A stretch of DNA of 64,000 nucleotides from Nyssa sinensis (GCA_008638375.1 CM018052.1:25265071-25329070), one strand, 5' to 3'; shown: positions 44,591-57,939, counted from the stretch's first letter. The notes: a model not told the origin generated them from the sequence alone. Numbers and translations are program-made.

Positions 44591-45949
44591 TTCTAGAAAT
44601 CAAGAATCCATATATAGAAGGAATTCAAATCCTCAACAAGATAAACAACATGGGAGTTTGATTCCAAAGCAAAGGAATATGGAAAATGGTATTTAAAATA
44701 AAAAATACTTTTGTCTGACTATTTAATTATTTCCCTTATATGTTTGATTATATATATATATATATATTTAAACTATGTTTCATTATATTTTTGTTTTTTT
44801 CTCTCTTAATTTATTGTTTAAATTATTTACTCTTCTTCAATCAAAGACATGATAGAGTACATCTCATTTCAATCATTCTTAAGATTTATTGTTCTCCAAA
44901 AACTACCCCACATCTAGAAAGAGATTAATCAACGATTTTTCTTAGGTAAATTTATCTTCTTTTTGATTTAGGTACAAGTATAAGTACAATGACAATGACA
45001 TAAACTTTACGATATTTCAATGCTTCAATGTCATAAATAATAAGGACAGCTCAAAGCTAATAGTAAAAGGTCCTCTATTGATTTATTCATAAATAATACC
45101 TGACTTCATCATTTGTTGTTTTCCAGCAATGCCTAAATACAAAAATACTTGGTAGGTGTTTGAGGGTGGTTACCAACTTAAAATGTAATTTTTGTTTCTA
45201 TAAGGTGTTTTGTCATTTTTGTGAAGTGTTTGGCTATTTTTGAAAAAGATGCGAGACTCACCAAAGTGTATTTACAAAATAGGGTTTTAGAAAATTTTTT
45301 TTAAAAAAAAACTTATTTATGAATATAAGTTGGACTCTTTACAAGTTTTACCTCTACCCACCACTTGCACATTTCCCAATATATACAATATCAAGAGAAG
45401 AAATTCACAGAGAGCTTTTCTCTAGGATTTCTAGTGACAACATCTTCCATCATAGCCATTTCTAACTAATCTTTTCCACCCATCACCACTGTGATTGCTC
45501 CTTCCCTAACTCAATCTTTTTCTTCCATTCCTACCCTCATCCTTCCCTTATTACCTCCACCATGTTGAAACCCTCTAGAAGCTATAGATGTCCTCGTCTT
45601 TCCCCTGTATCTCTTCTTTCAACCCTTATAACCTCCCCCATTTATGTACCTGAACATCCCCAGATTTCCTCTTCTCCATGGGTAGATTTCTCTAACTATC
45701 CAATGAATTAAATTAACTTCTCCCCTACAGCTTCCAAAATTTCATTGATATATAGAGGATGATCTTAACACTATCTCAGTTGTTCCAAAAACAAATGAAA
45801 ACCTTCCCACATCCACATCATCCTTTCTTTTTGCCCATGAGATTTCTAATGTTGTTGTAGCTAGGCATATAAAGGAACTCAAATGTCTTCTATAGGAAAA
45901 CTCTTAAAGATCAAGAAATGTTTCTTGTTAAACTAATGGTCTTGAGAAC
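44591..45949. other. AT-rich DNA, possibly LINE 5' remnants
   Basis: A (TA)n run at 44748-44767 and no clear gene. From about 45400 the sequence is proline/serine-codon-rich in scattered frames and could be the decayed 5' region of the LINE that is recognisable from about 45950, but I cannot show it. Confidence 0.35.
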
Positions 45950-46296
45950 TAGGAAGAATAGGTGTTTCTGCAATCTCTATTGGAAGAAATGTTCCTAGAT
46001 GGATACAATGTTACATTTTTTTTCACCATAATTGGGATATCGTTGGCCCTAATTTAACCTCAACCATACACCATTTTTTAATGACTGGTACAATGCCATA
46101 TGATTGGAACTCCACTTATTCCCAAAGTTCCAAACCCAAATACAATGAAGGATTTTAAACCAATTTCCTATTGCAATACTACCTATATATGCGTCTTTAA
46201 AATTCTTCGTAATAGACTTAAACCCCTCCTTCCCATTCTAAAAAGCCATAACCTATTGCCTTTGTTTAAAATAGATCCATTAATGACAATATCTTA

Positions 46297-49200
46297 CTCT
46301 AGAGGAAAGTGGATAATTAGCGACACACATAAACGCCACTAATAACTAACAAAACGCCACCAATTTGTTTTAGTGGCGTTCACGTGTGTGTTGCAAAAAG
46401 CGCCGCTAAACAAGGTGCTACAAATGCTATTAGTGACATACAGTCTTTGAACATCACTAATATGACACTATTAGCAATGTTTTAAAACATCGCTAATACC
46501 TGTACTTAAAAGTCGCTAAAAACCTTTAAAATGCTTTTAACACTGCTAAAAGTCTATAATTAGCGATGCATATTGAGTACAACTAATAGTTTATTATTAG
46601 CGGCACTTATTGTGCATCGCTAATAGTAAACACATTAGCGGTGACCAATGTGCGTCGCTAAAAGTTCATTATTAGCAGCGCACAGAGATAGTGATTTTAC
46701 AATTTTTTACCACCCCAGTTATTTTTGCTTTTAATTAATTTTAATTTTTAATTATTCAAATATGTGTCATCAATAATATAATACAATCTCATGCATCACA
46801 ATTGAGATATAAAATTTGTGCCATTAATATAACAAAATTTAATTACAAAATTATGCAAGTATAATTTAGCAGTAAATTAAAACTTGTACTAAATATACAC
46901 ATATTAGTTTCTAAAAAAAAGTTGCTGCCCTTGGCCTGATGCACCTCCGTGGTGACACAGGAATCCTGTAATTTAAAATTAATAATAAAAATTTATTAGA
47001 TGAGAGTGAAAGAATATTATGAAAAATTATAAAATTACATATTTTATTACATAAGTTTGTTTTAAAACGAGTAAATGTTTCATAAGTTACAAACCATGTA
47101 TCAAAATTATGATTTGTAAGTTTGAACACATTTATTTTATTAGTTGTGAGGTATGTGAAGCAGTTTGGAGGACGTTTGACCATTTTCAAACATTTTGGGC
47201 AGTTAGAGCCCTAAAATGGGTCGTTTCCAACACTTAAGTCTCTAATTTTAAGCAAGCTGCAAACCGGGTATCAAAATTGTGTTCCATAAGTTTTTGTACA
47301 TGTATTTTATTAATTTTGAGGTGTGTGCATGAGTTTGATGGTCGTTTGACCATTTTTGGATATCTTGGGCGGTCAAAACTCCAAAATGGGTCGTTTTCAA
47401 CACTTAAGTACCTAATTTTTGTATAAGTTTCAAATCGGGTATCAGAAATGTGTTTCGTGATTTTTTGTACTTGTATGTTATTAGTTATGAGTTGTATGAG
47501 GTGATTTAGTGGTCGTTTGATCATTTCTAGGCATTTTGGGCAGTCAAAGCCCCAAAATGGGCCATTTTCGACACTTGACTCCCTAATTTTTGCATAAGTT
47601 ACAAATCGGGTATCGGAATTGTGTTTTGTAAGTTTTTATATACTTATTTTATTAGTTGTGAGGTATGTGAAGTAGTTTGGTTATCATTTGATCATTTTCG
47701 AGCATTTTAGACCGTCAAAGACCCAAACCAAGTTGTTTTCAACACTTAAGTCCTTAATTTTTGCATAAGTTGCAAATTGGGTATTGGAATTGTGTTCCGT
47801 AAGTTTTTACACGTGCATTTTATTATTTGTGAGGTGTGTGCATGGGTTTGGTGATTGTTTGACCATTTTCGGACATTTTGGACAATCAAAGCCCTAAAAT
47901 AGGTCATTTTCGACACTTAGTTTGTTATGCTACACTACAAACTCTAACATTATATAATCTAACTTAACCTAGAATTTTATAGTGTGTTTATATGAATATG
48001 AAGATGCAAACAAAATGAAAGCATTCCCTAGTCATTTTATGTGAAAAGAAATGAAAGAGATGTCCATTTTGAATGTTAAAAAATATGACAAATTAATTCA
48101 ACATATTTTTTTTCACAAATGTGCTAAAACCTACTATTTCAGCCTCATACATTGGTAAATAATTCAAACTTAAAAAAAATCCTTCCACATAATATCCTTT
48201 TCCAAAAAATTAGTTTCCAAACAAACGGTGGCAAGTGTATGTTTATTATAACTGCATAAACACCCTAGATTAAACAAATGTGTGTTTAATTGTCTTTTAG
48301 CCCAAAATTTTGTCCACTCATAATGTTTAGGAATCTTAATTTGAAAATGAAATCATTTTAAAAATTAGGCAAAACTTCTCAAATATTTTAGGAGAAGTTT
48401 TTTTTTATAGGATTTTAGGAGAAATTTCTTAGTAGAAACATTATGAAAACATTTTCAAGACCTTAATTAAGCACACCTATAAAGAACTTCATGAAAACAT
48501 ATTCGAACTTCATTCGTAGTGTATTTTTTAAATTTCATTTACTTTTATTGGGCTCTATTTTCATTAGTGTTATATGTCTCTAATTATGAATTTCATAATT
48601 ATTTGTGGATATTAATATTTTATTATACCTTTTCTATTTTTAGTGTTTTACATAGATTTTCCTTTTAATGGATAATTTTATACAATTTTTGCTCATTAAA
48701 TTTTCTAATAGATTTATATTATAAATCAATTTTTGCTTCTGATGTGTTTTTGAATCAAGTTTCATGTTTCAACACACTTGAAAACTTCAAACCCAAAACA
48801 AGGAATTCTTTAAAAAGGACAAGTTTGCATAAGACTAGACCTCCCAGTGCAGGGCTTGGAGTGGACTAGATTTATATAATCTTATTTTTGCAAGCAGAAA
48901 GACTTTACGTTAATCTGAATCCAGTAAAAGGAATTATATAATATAGTAAAAATTCCATACCCAAATCCAATGAAATGAACTTTAAACAACCAAACAATTG
49001 TGGTGTTGAAGAATTTATTTAGGTCAAATATGTCAAAACAATAATCACAACCATAATATTAAGGAAATAGTTCGAAAACCTAACTTTTTTCAAGCTTAGT
49101 GGCAGACGGTGGTACTGGTGGACATAGTTTGGTCGGCTACAACGCAGGTGAATGGCCCTTCATCAACAATAGGAATGAGAGAGAAAAAAAGGGTTTATAG

Positions 49201-49527
49201 AGAGATTTGCGAGAGAGAAAAAAAAGAGGGGCTACTAGTTCAGTGGGATATAAGGACATATTAGCGGCACACACTTTTGCGTCACTAATAAGATCCTAAA
49301 GCGTTGTTAATATTAACCCTAAACCCAAAACGATGTCATTTTAATAAGTAAACTTATTAGCGAGGCACATGTGCACGCCGTTAAAAGTTTTAAAACCAAT
49401 GCACCATTAATTATGCGTGAGAAATTTATATTTTTACCTTTTTTATGACACCAACTATGTGTGTCGCTAATGGTGGCTATTGGCAATGTTTTCTCATGTA
49501 CTGTTAAAAATCTTAATTCTTGTAGTA
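46297..49527. mobile_element. CACTA deletion derivative (3.2 kb)
   Basis: It is inserted in the LINE with a 3-bp TTA target duplication (46294-46296 and 49528-49530). The ends are CTCTA (46297) and TAGTA (49527), each one change from CACTA/TAGTG. Degenerate TTAGCGACG/CGTCGCTAA units fill both subterminal regions (46315-46690 and 49255-49470). A tandem array lies at 47030-47935. No transposase was found; 47936-49250 is AT-rich filler. Shared ends and array unit tie it to the 15.7-kb element's family. It is clearly older, because its repeats are far more degenerate. Confidence 0.85.
47030..47935. repeat. diverged 165-175-bp tandem array, about 5 copies
   Basis: Units recur near 47143, 47317, 47483, 47659 and 47829 ('gtgaggtatgtgaag' and variants). 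They share blocks with the 161-bp unit at 26041-28800: 'gtgaggtgtgtg', 'cataagtt.caaa.cgggtat' and 'ccaaaatggg'. Two minus-strand ORFs across it are artefacts. Confidence 0.88.
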
Positions 49528-50011
49528 TTACTAATGAATAAGCTTGTTTGAGAACTATCATAAAGATAAGGGTCCTTCAAGATGTTTCATAAAAATAAAT
49601 CTCATTAAAATCTTTGATACCTTTAACTATGATTTTATTCTTGCTACTCTCCATTACATAGGTTTCCCTTCTAAATTCATCCGTTATGTAAAGGTTTGTG
49701 TCACTATTACCAAATTTTCATTAATGTTAAATGGTTCTTTAAAGGGCTATTTCAATAGGGGCGGGGACTTAAGGTAAGGAGATGCCTTGTCCCCTTGTTT
49801 GTTCATATTTTCAATAAAGATTCTTACTAGGATTCTCAACAAAACTATCTCTAAAGACAACTTTACCTTTCACCCTAATGCTCATCTCTTGATATATCTC
49901 ATCTTCTGACAAACTCTTTCTTCTTGTAGCAGCTAAAATAGATTTTTCTGTCATTTTTAAATAACCTCCTCACATGTTAGAAGGCCTTGTAGGCTTATCC
50001 TTACATTTAAA

Positions 50012-50044
<33 letters not shown>

Positions 50045-51570
50045 TTCTTTGTAGGTGTTGCTGATAGTGACAAAGCCCATCTTTACAACATTCTTGGTCT
50101 TCAAGAGGGCAAGCTTCCAATAAAGCATCTTGTCTTGCCTCTCATTTCCTCTAGGTTGGCTGCCAAGGATTGTAGAGAGCTTGTTGATAAGATTATCTAA
50201 AGAGCTAAGTGTAAGACTTCCAAGTTGCTCTCTTATGTTGGTGAACTCCAGCTTGTGAAATCATAATATGCATATTTTCTAGTGCAATGTCTCTCTCCTT
50301 CCAAAGAAAGTGATGAACAATGTGGAAGCTATCCTAAGGGAATTTCTCTAGTCAGGTTAAAAGCTCAAACAATCAGGTGCGAAAGTTGCTTGGAATCATA
50401 TTTGTAAGCCTAAAAATGAGGAAGGTTTGGGCATCAAAATCACTTAAAGTGAAACACTGTTGTTATCCTTAAGTATATCTAGAACTTATATTGTAAAGAC
50501 AAGAAAATGTTTATGGGTATTCCCTACACTTGTAGATAGCAGTTGGTCATGTAGGGAAATCCTTTCTCTGAAACTCATTTATAAAAATTTTATTGTTAAG
50601 ATCATAGGAAATGGGTGTGATACATTTCTATGGAATTATCATTGGCATCCAATGGGGCCCTATAGCCTTTTTTTATGGTTCTCCTATCTAAAAATTGTGG
50701 CGTTCGTCAAGACTCCAAGGTTTCCCACATAATTAGACACAATAGTTAGAGGTGGCCCTCATGTTTATCTCAACTGATCCAACAAATCAAGATAGCTTTA
50801 CGCATAAATTTTCTTCCTTGTTCAACCCTAGAAGATAAGCCTAAATTGTCTTTAGCCTCTAATCGTCTCTTCTCCTCTTGCTGAACTTGGGAAGCGATTA
50901 GATCCCACTCCTCTCTTGTCTCCTTGCATCACCTTGTTTGGTCTAAGTATATCATTTCTCATCATTCCTTTATTCTTTGGCTGGCATGCCATAATAGCCT
51001 AGCCACTATTGTGAAGCTAAAAGAATAGGGAATCCCAACTTGAAACTCAAAGTCATCTTTTTCTTCACATGTCAATTTCCAATTCTATTTTAAAAAATCT
51101 ATTGCAGTAAATGTTCAACTCCTAGAACACAACCTGGACTAGAACCAAGAGCTTGTTTAGACCTCTAGTAATCTGCAGGGTTATAGTTTTCAAGTTATCA
51201 TGCAAAGATTTTTTATCATTGCCTCGGTTTATCATTTGTGGACAGAAAAGAATGCTAGATTGAAGCATAGATCCTTTAAAGACACCATAAATATGATCCA
51301 AGTTATCTCCTCGGAAATTAAAATGTTGACTCCCAAGTGGAAGGCTATCAAGAATACTTACACGAACTGGAAAATATGCCTGAGTTTTGGTACACCTAGA
51401 TCTATTCTTATCTAACCTCTATTTTTCTTTACTTTTGTAAATTTATTCAGTTTCTTGTTGAGAGTTGTCGTTGTGATTTTTCCTTTAGGGGTTTGTCTCG
51501 TGGTCTTTTTTTGCCCCTTCATACATTTGTACAATTAGTTTTTAATATCATTTACTTACCTAAAAAATAG

Positions 51571-52926
51571 GAGAAATTCATGCTGCAAAATTACTTTTAT
51601 ATAATTTTTACTAAATACCAAGCTAAAAATTGATTATGCCATAATTAATTCTCCTAGATCCATACCCCATTAATCAATTCTTTAAAATCTAATGCTCATC
51701 CAAACGACTTAATAGATTACAGACTAGTTTTGAAGATTGCAAAGAAACAAGTGGTAGAAAGGATCAAGATATGTGTGTTAGGAAAGTTAGACAATTTATA
51801 TTAGCAATTTTTTTTTCAAAATGTTGTAATTCTTTAGATTGTATTGTTGAGTCAGTATTTAGTCATGTGGTTTACTCCTAGTCATAAAGTGAAGACTCGA
51901 TACATCTCGCATCTACAATAATGTCAAATAAGTGTGCAATTTGAGGGTATATGTTCATTGATTTGCGTTTAGGTACTACACCTTAAAATTATTTTTAAGC
52001 TTATATGTGAACTTTAAAGTGATTAATTTGATCTTAAGTGAGTTAGTTTGCCTATAAGCTAATCTACTTATGAAGATTTTCATTTTGAAAATTTTTAAAC
52101 TTATTTTATTATCTTGTAATAGTATTTTTTAGAAAATCGCGTTTATTCTAGTTGAAAATTGGAGGATAATTTCCAATAGCCTCCCTATTAGAATGAAGGA
52201 GTGGCCCTTCTCTGAACGAAGTCCTATTCGAATAGAAGAGGTATTCTCGATCGTTTGAATGTGCATAGTGATTTTTGCATTGGTTCGTTTAGAACTTACA
52301 TGTTTCGTGTACAAAATGTTCTCCTAATAGGTTTAGGTTTAATACCCAAATTTGTTTATTATAAAAAATGGTATTATGTTACACGTAATAAAAATTCTAG
52401 CCTTTTGAAGTACAGAGAGATATAGAGAAATCTTTAACTTCAATTTTTATTTATACAATCATTTTGTTGTAAGGTTGTGAACCATATGATTTAATCTATA
52501 TACTTAGTGTTGAAACAGTACAAGTATGAGCATATAGCGGATTAGAGTATGGAATTCTATTGGATGGGATTTGTAGACTACTGGAAGTAATGGATTGTGG
52601 TTAGTGTTGGGATCGAAGTGCTAAAGACTGATCAAAGTTGAAGCATACAGTAAAAAGTTGAAGCCAGATTAGTAGGTACATCACCAGAGGTGACAGCTAG
52701 GTTAGTTGTTGGTGGGTTGATAGCTTTGTGGACTTGTATTGTCATTCTTTTTTATTAGTAGATCTTTTGTAACTTGATGTAAGTTTTATTCTCCAAGAAA
52801 ATTTCCCACGTATATCTTTATGTCCTTCATATTTTCACTATTTTTATTATTTTTATATGATACTTGATATACTTGAATTCATTGTTTAATTAATTCAATA
52901 AGAGGATTTTTAGATAATAATCAATA
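51571..52926. other. intergenic DNA without a supported gene
   Basis: AT-rich and without recognisable coding sequence. It ends abruptly at 52926, where copia sequence begins. Confidence 0.5.
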
Positions 52927-53237
52927 TTGAGACTACACTATCTTTATCCTCTCATGCAGTTAGTTATAACTAAAGCAAAAATAGAAGAAAGATCAATTCA
53001 AACATCACAAGAAGATGATCATCAGTCAAGTCATATATCAATTGAAGAGGATTGATACACATCATGTAATCTGTATTTGAATTTCAAATATAATGCAATC
53101 TATATTTGAATTTTAAATGTAATTTGAAATTCAAATTTAATGTAATCTCTACATCAATTATTATAAACACAAGCAAAGCTCCCACACAATTTAAGGGAAG
53201 CTAATTACATTTAATTTCTTTAAATCAAACTCCTTCA
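52927..53237 (+). repeat. copia pol end plus LTR, left copy
   Basis: 52927-53052 matches the last codons of the pol and the purine tract seen at 55131-55253. 53053-53237 matches the LTR (TGATACACA...CCTTCA). A 5' LTR would not be preceded by the end of pol, so this is either the 3' end of a second element or the shared LTR of a tandem pair. Its LTR has the uninterrupted site 'caattattataaacac' (53156-53171), the empty version of the MITE site at 55399. Confidence 0.75.
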
Positions 53238-55240
53238 ATTTATTTACCTCTTTTACCTTCATCACGTGTCTTATCTCCTTTACCTCAACAGTCATCTCTT
53301 AATGTCATGTCATCGTCACTATCTCTTACACATTCCCATGATTCCTCAAGTTCAAGAGAAGAACCCTTGCTCTTCACAACTTCTATCAACCCATATGCAC
53401 CATCAAATTCCATATCTTCTGCATCTTCATGTGAACCATCATCTACTACAACATCTCCCATGACAGTCACTTGTCCAGTACAACAGTCAACATTACAGTA
53501 CCCTATGCAAACTCATGGTCGTAATAATATTGTCAAACCAAAGAAACTATTTCCTAGTCTTGTAAAGTATCATATGCCCAAAGCACTGCTTGCTACCACA
53601 GATTCTTATGCCATCGAACCTACTTCTTTTACTAATGCCTCCAAACATGCTAAATGGCGTCAAGTTATAAATGAAGAGTTCACAGCTCTTATGCACAATG
53701 GAACTTGGTCTCTACTTATTCCACCCAAACCTCACATGAATCTTGTAAGCTGTAAATGGGTATTTCGGATTAAAAGAAAAGTTGATGGGTCTATTGAGTG
53801 CTACAAAGCCCGTCTTGTTGCCAAGGGCTTTCATAAAAAACAAGGTATAGATTATGGTGAGACTTTCAATCCAGCTATCAAGCCAGTTACAATTCGTATG
53901 GTACCTTTCATTGTCATTTCTTGCAATTGAGATATACGTCAACTTGACGTTAAAAATGCATTTTTAGATGGTATTATTGATAAAGATGTCTATATGCACT
54001 CAACCCCTTGGATTTGTGCATCCCTTATTTTCCAATCATGTTTTTCATTTACGTAAAACACTTTATGGTCTTAAACAAACTCTACGAGCATGGTATTCTC
54101 GTTTGAGTTCTTGTCTACTTGAACTTGGCTTCACGGGTTGTAAGTTTGATACATCCTTATCTATCTACCGTATCAATACTGAACTCATTTTATTCCTCAT
54201 ATATGTTGATGACATTATAATCACTAGCCCAAGCACCCTTATCCATCTCTATGCTAATAAAAAATCTCCAAGGTGACTTTGCTCTTAAGGAGCTCGAGCC
54301 ACTGCACTTCTTCTTGGGGGTAGAAGCTATTAATGATGAACATGGACTTTATCTCTCATAACGGTGGTATATCTCTAATTTGCTTCAGAAAATAAACATT
54401 CATCAAGCCAAACCTATCTGTTCTTTTATGGCTTCAAGCACTACACTAAGTCAATTTATGGGGGAATCATTCTCGGACACCACTCTTTACCACAGTGTAG
54501 TGGGTTCCTTGTAGTATCTTTCTTTAACCCATCTTGATGTTGCCTTTGCAATGAATAAAGTCAGTCAATATATGAATCATCTTACTACAGCCCATTGGAG
54601 TGCAGTCAAACAGATTTTAAGGTATTTGAAGCATACTATTGATTACTGCCTTTTTCTACAACGTGACACATTGGGCCAATTGGATGATCGTCATTCTACA
54701 AGTGGATACTACATTTTTTTTAGTCGTAATTTAATTTCTTAGAGCTCAAGAAAACAACACACTATCTCTCGATCTAGTACCGAATCGGAATATTGGGTCA
54801 TTGCTTATACTTTCACTGAGCTACTTTGGCTTTAGTCATTGTTACGGGGAATTAGGAGTCATGTCCAAGGCAACTCCTATTCTATGGTGTGATAATATTG
54901 GTGTTACCTATCTTATTGCAAATCCGTTGTTTCATGACTGTGCTAAGCACATAGAGATTGATTACCATTTTGTACGTAATCTTGTTGCATCTCATTCTCT
55001 ATCTGTGCGCTTTATTTCTTCTAAGGATCAAGTGACAGATACCTTTACCAAACTTTTTCCAACAGCCAAGTTTACTTATCTAAGAGCCAAGCTCAATGTT
55101 CGTGAACTCTACTTGAGATTGTGGAGGCATATTGAGACTACACCATCCCTATCTTTTCATGTAGTTATAACTGAAGCACAAATTCAGGAAATGCCAATTC
55201 AAACATCACAAGAAGATGATCATTAGCCAAGTCAAATATC
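53238..55240 (+). pseudogene. Ty1/copia pol: reverse transcriptase and RNase H, decayed
   Basis: RT starts with 'HAKWRQVINEEFTALMHNGT' (about 53650) and 'CKWVFRIKRKVDGSIECYKA' (about 53752). Then come 'IRQLDVKNAFLDG' (about 53935), 'KTLYGLKQ' (about 54057) and the catalytic 'YVDDIII' (about 54204). RNase H has 'SRSSTESEY' (about 54770), 'HIEIDYHFVRN' (about 54950) and 'DQVTDTFTKLFPTAKF' (about 55027). Stops and frameshifts occur near 53928, 53996, 54270, 54360 and 54740, and part of the RNase H catalytic segment is deleted near 54670. Gag, protease and integrase are absent. A serine-rich block (53307-53560) is the usual linker before RT. Confidence 0.85.
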
Positions 55241-55253
55241 AATTGAAGAGGAT

Positions 55254-55670
55254 TGATACAAATCGTATAATTTGAATTTCAAATGCATATTGAGTTTCAA
55301 ATTAATGTAATCTGTATTTGAATTTTAAATTACATTTAAATTTTAAACATAATATAATTTATATTTAAATTTCAAATTTAATGTAATCTGTACATCAATT
55401 ATTATAACAATAATGCTAGGCTTACTTAAAAATTCTACCAAAAGTGTTTACTTTCATGAGTTGGCAGTGTTGTATTGGCTGGATATCACATCATAATGTA
55501 ACATAATGTGATATCCAACCAATACAACACTGCCAACTCATAAAGGTAAACACTTTTGGTAGAATATGAAGGTAAGACTAACATTACTCTTATTATAAAT
55601 ATAAGCAAAGCTCTCACATCAATTTAAGAAAAGTTAATTACATTCAATTTCTTTTAATCAACTTCCTACA
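55254..55670 (+). repeat. copia 3' LTR with MITE insertion
   Basis: A purine tract 'ttgaagagga' (55243-55252) precedes TGATACAAAT; the end is 'cttcctaca' at 55670. Without the 183-bp MITE and its 8-bp duplication the LTR is about 226 bp. The left copy is about 185 bp, the difference being a duplicated AT-rich segment. Confidence 0.75.
55407..55589. mobile_element. palindromic MITE (hAT-like, 183 bp)
   Basis: Almost the whole element is one inverted repeat: the arm 55432-55492 and its complement 55502-55564 are nearly identical, with a loop of about 10 bp. The outer ends (AATGCTAGGCTTAC and AATGTTAGTCTTAC) are also inverted. The 8-bp TTATTATA flanks it (55399-55406 and 55590-55597). An 8-bp duplication suggests hAT superfamily. 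Its transcript would form a hairpin of about 75 bp. Confidence 0.85.
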
Positions 55671-57226
55671 ATTAAATCTTGTAATAAATAAGATAATGAT
55701 CATAAACTTAATTTTATTAGGTCTTTATTACTTTACTGACATAATTTCACATGTTAATTTTTCCTAATTTCCACCGTGTACGTCTGCATGTGTATTTCTA
55801 TACCGCAAATTTTCAACTATGGGCAGGGAGAGATTACTTTTTTCTGATCAAAAGCTGAAAATTGCTCTAAATACAATAATTAGTGTGTGCTAAAGATTTG
55901 CACACTAGACTTTTGGCAGCGATGCATATACCTAAAACTTTTTTCCAAACAAATATATTGAGATCTGGAGGTGGGCCATTGTCCTTAAAGCTTTGTGATG
56001 TATCCAATCAGCACATGTGGGTTGTGGGACCAGATGTTTCTTATGAAAGAGAGAAGATCAATAACCCTTGTTATTGTATTTGATGAGATGCTTTGAATTA
56101 ATGCAACAAGTGTTAAGGTCTCCCTAAAATTCACCATTAATCTTTCACATCAAAGAAGGTCATCCATCATCCATCATTTATTAATTTCTTTTTTTTATAA
56201 ATCCATTAAGATATTTTAAGATAATTTATGTATATAAAATTAATATTTTTTTTTTTATGATAATATGACGATTAAGAGATTTGAATCCGATATTTATAGT
56301 ATTGCCTAACTGGCTATTTTTTAAATAAAAATAAATTAAAAAATATGCAATAAGATATCCTATATTATGTTGGTCACACACACTGTAGCTACATTTATAT
56401 ATACATATTATATAGAGGGTAAACATTAATTATGATAGTTACTTTCATAATATCAGCAAGCGATCCATTTTTCCAACATGAGAGATTTGAAACCTTATTG
56501 CATTTTTAATTCCATTTTAATATTTTAGTTGAACATGGTGAGCGTTCGCTTGCTTAGCTGCTAAGGTGACAAATTCATAGTATTTAAAAAAGAAGAAGAA
56601 AAATAGCTAACCCCATAAATAAGTAATATTTAGGAACTTGATACTTCTAATAATTAATAATTTTTGGGGGAATCGACTTATTCTGTGTTAGATGATTAAT
56701 AATTTTATTATTTAATAATTAATCATTTTTGAAAATAAAAAATGTATTAAATTATTAATTTTTATAACTAATATTAGAAATATATATATATATATATAAA
56801 TATAAATACCCACATAAAAAATAAAAGTTAATAATATTATGGCATAAGTCACGTCTCGGTCAATGAAAATTCCAAATAATCAACTATAGAAGAAGGGAAA
56901 CGTATCTTAATTAACAACCATTAAGTCAATATTGCTTTGTTGGAATGGTAACGACATTATCTAATCATTTTCAAAAAAAGTAGTAGAATTCAAATTTCCA
57001 TAAAGGTTAAAAAAAGGGGCTAAGTAGAAAATAAAATTGTCAATCCTAACAATAAGCAAGGCTTTTCAAAAGAAAAAAGAAAGGGTCAATAGTAATTGTC
57101 TTTTGGTTTTTTCTTTATCTTTAATTTTAAAATAGAACCAATAAGATATATATTATAGATAAAAAAAAAAATTTTCTCTTGTACCTTCTTTTTCATAAAT
57201 AATATTTTATCTCTTTCTTTGTTGAC

Positions 57227-57265
<39 letters not shown>

Positions 57266-57599
57266 TATGAAAAAATTAGAAATGTCATTAAAAATATATG
57301 ATTTTTTTGTGTGAAAAAGCTAAATGTAATTAATGTTAAAGTTCTTAATTGGGTGGAAATGAAAATAATTTAATTTCAAATAATTTTATTAATTAAGAAA
57401 TTTTAAATTTTAATTATCATTAATTATTATAGAGTTCACTGTTTTATCTAATCGTCACCCTAAAAGAATATTTTAACCCTTCTTAAAAATGGGCAAAAAA
57501 AAAGAGAGAAAAAAAACCTTTCCGAATATAATGAATGGCAATGTGAAATGAAATGAAAGTATGAAGATGCTGAAAGTCCATCGTTCACATTTGCACAGT

Positions 57600-57650
<51 letters not shown>

Positions 57651-57897
57651 ATTGTTGTTTTCTTTTTGGCCATTTCATTCCTTTCTTCCTAAAGTTGAGT
57701 AGTTTCCTCAACTAGCCCATTTGTTGCGGTATATTTTGTCTTGGCGTTTCCTGGAGAGAGGAGAGTAGACCCACTCAAATTATTCTTTTCTAAATCGACA
57801 AAACGTACGGTCTTATACCCGCCTTTATCTACATTCTATATTGTATCATACAAAAATATAAGCCCTTTGATGTCATATTGCCAGAATTTGGATCTTT

Positions 57898-57939
<42 letters not shown>

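Larger units (their letters stand above)
45950..51570 (+). pseudogene. L1 ORF2 pseudogene split by a CACTA derivative
   Basis: Left part, 45950-46296: region before RT and start of RT ('PRWIQCYIFFHHNWDIVGPN', about 45990; 'DFKPISYCNTTYICVFKILR', about 46150; 'SINDNILL', about 46277). Right part, 49528-51570: 'NKLV', 'CFIKINLIKIFDT' (about 49588), 'HYIGFPSKFIRYVKVC' (about 49654), 'ALSPCLF'-like block (about 49785), and a C-terminal 'HLWTEKNARLKHRSFKDTI' (about 51233). The tail lies near 51540-51570. The two halves join in frame across the insertion. Stops and frameshifts are frequent; a (TA)n run at 50017-50044 interrupts the right part. Confidence 0.8.

Noticed and set aside
55883..56083. 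66-codon plus-strand ORF with unusually balanced composition
   Set aside because: No domain recognised, no neighbouring exons and no splice context; could be a promoter or leader relic but nothing supports it.
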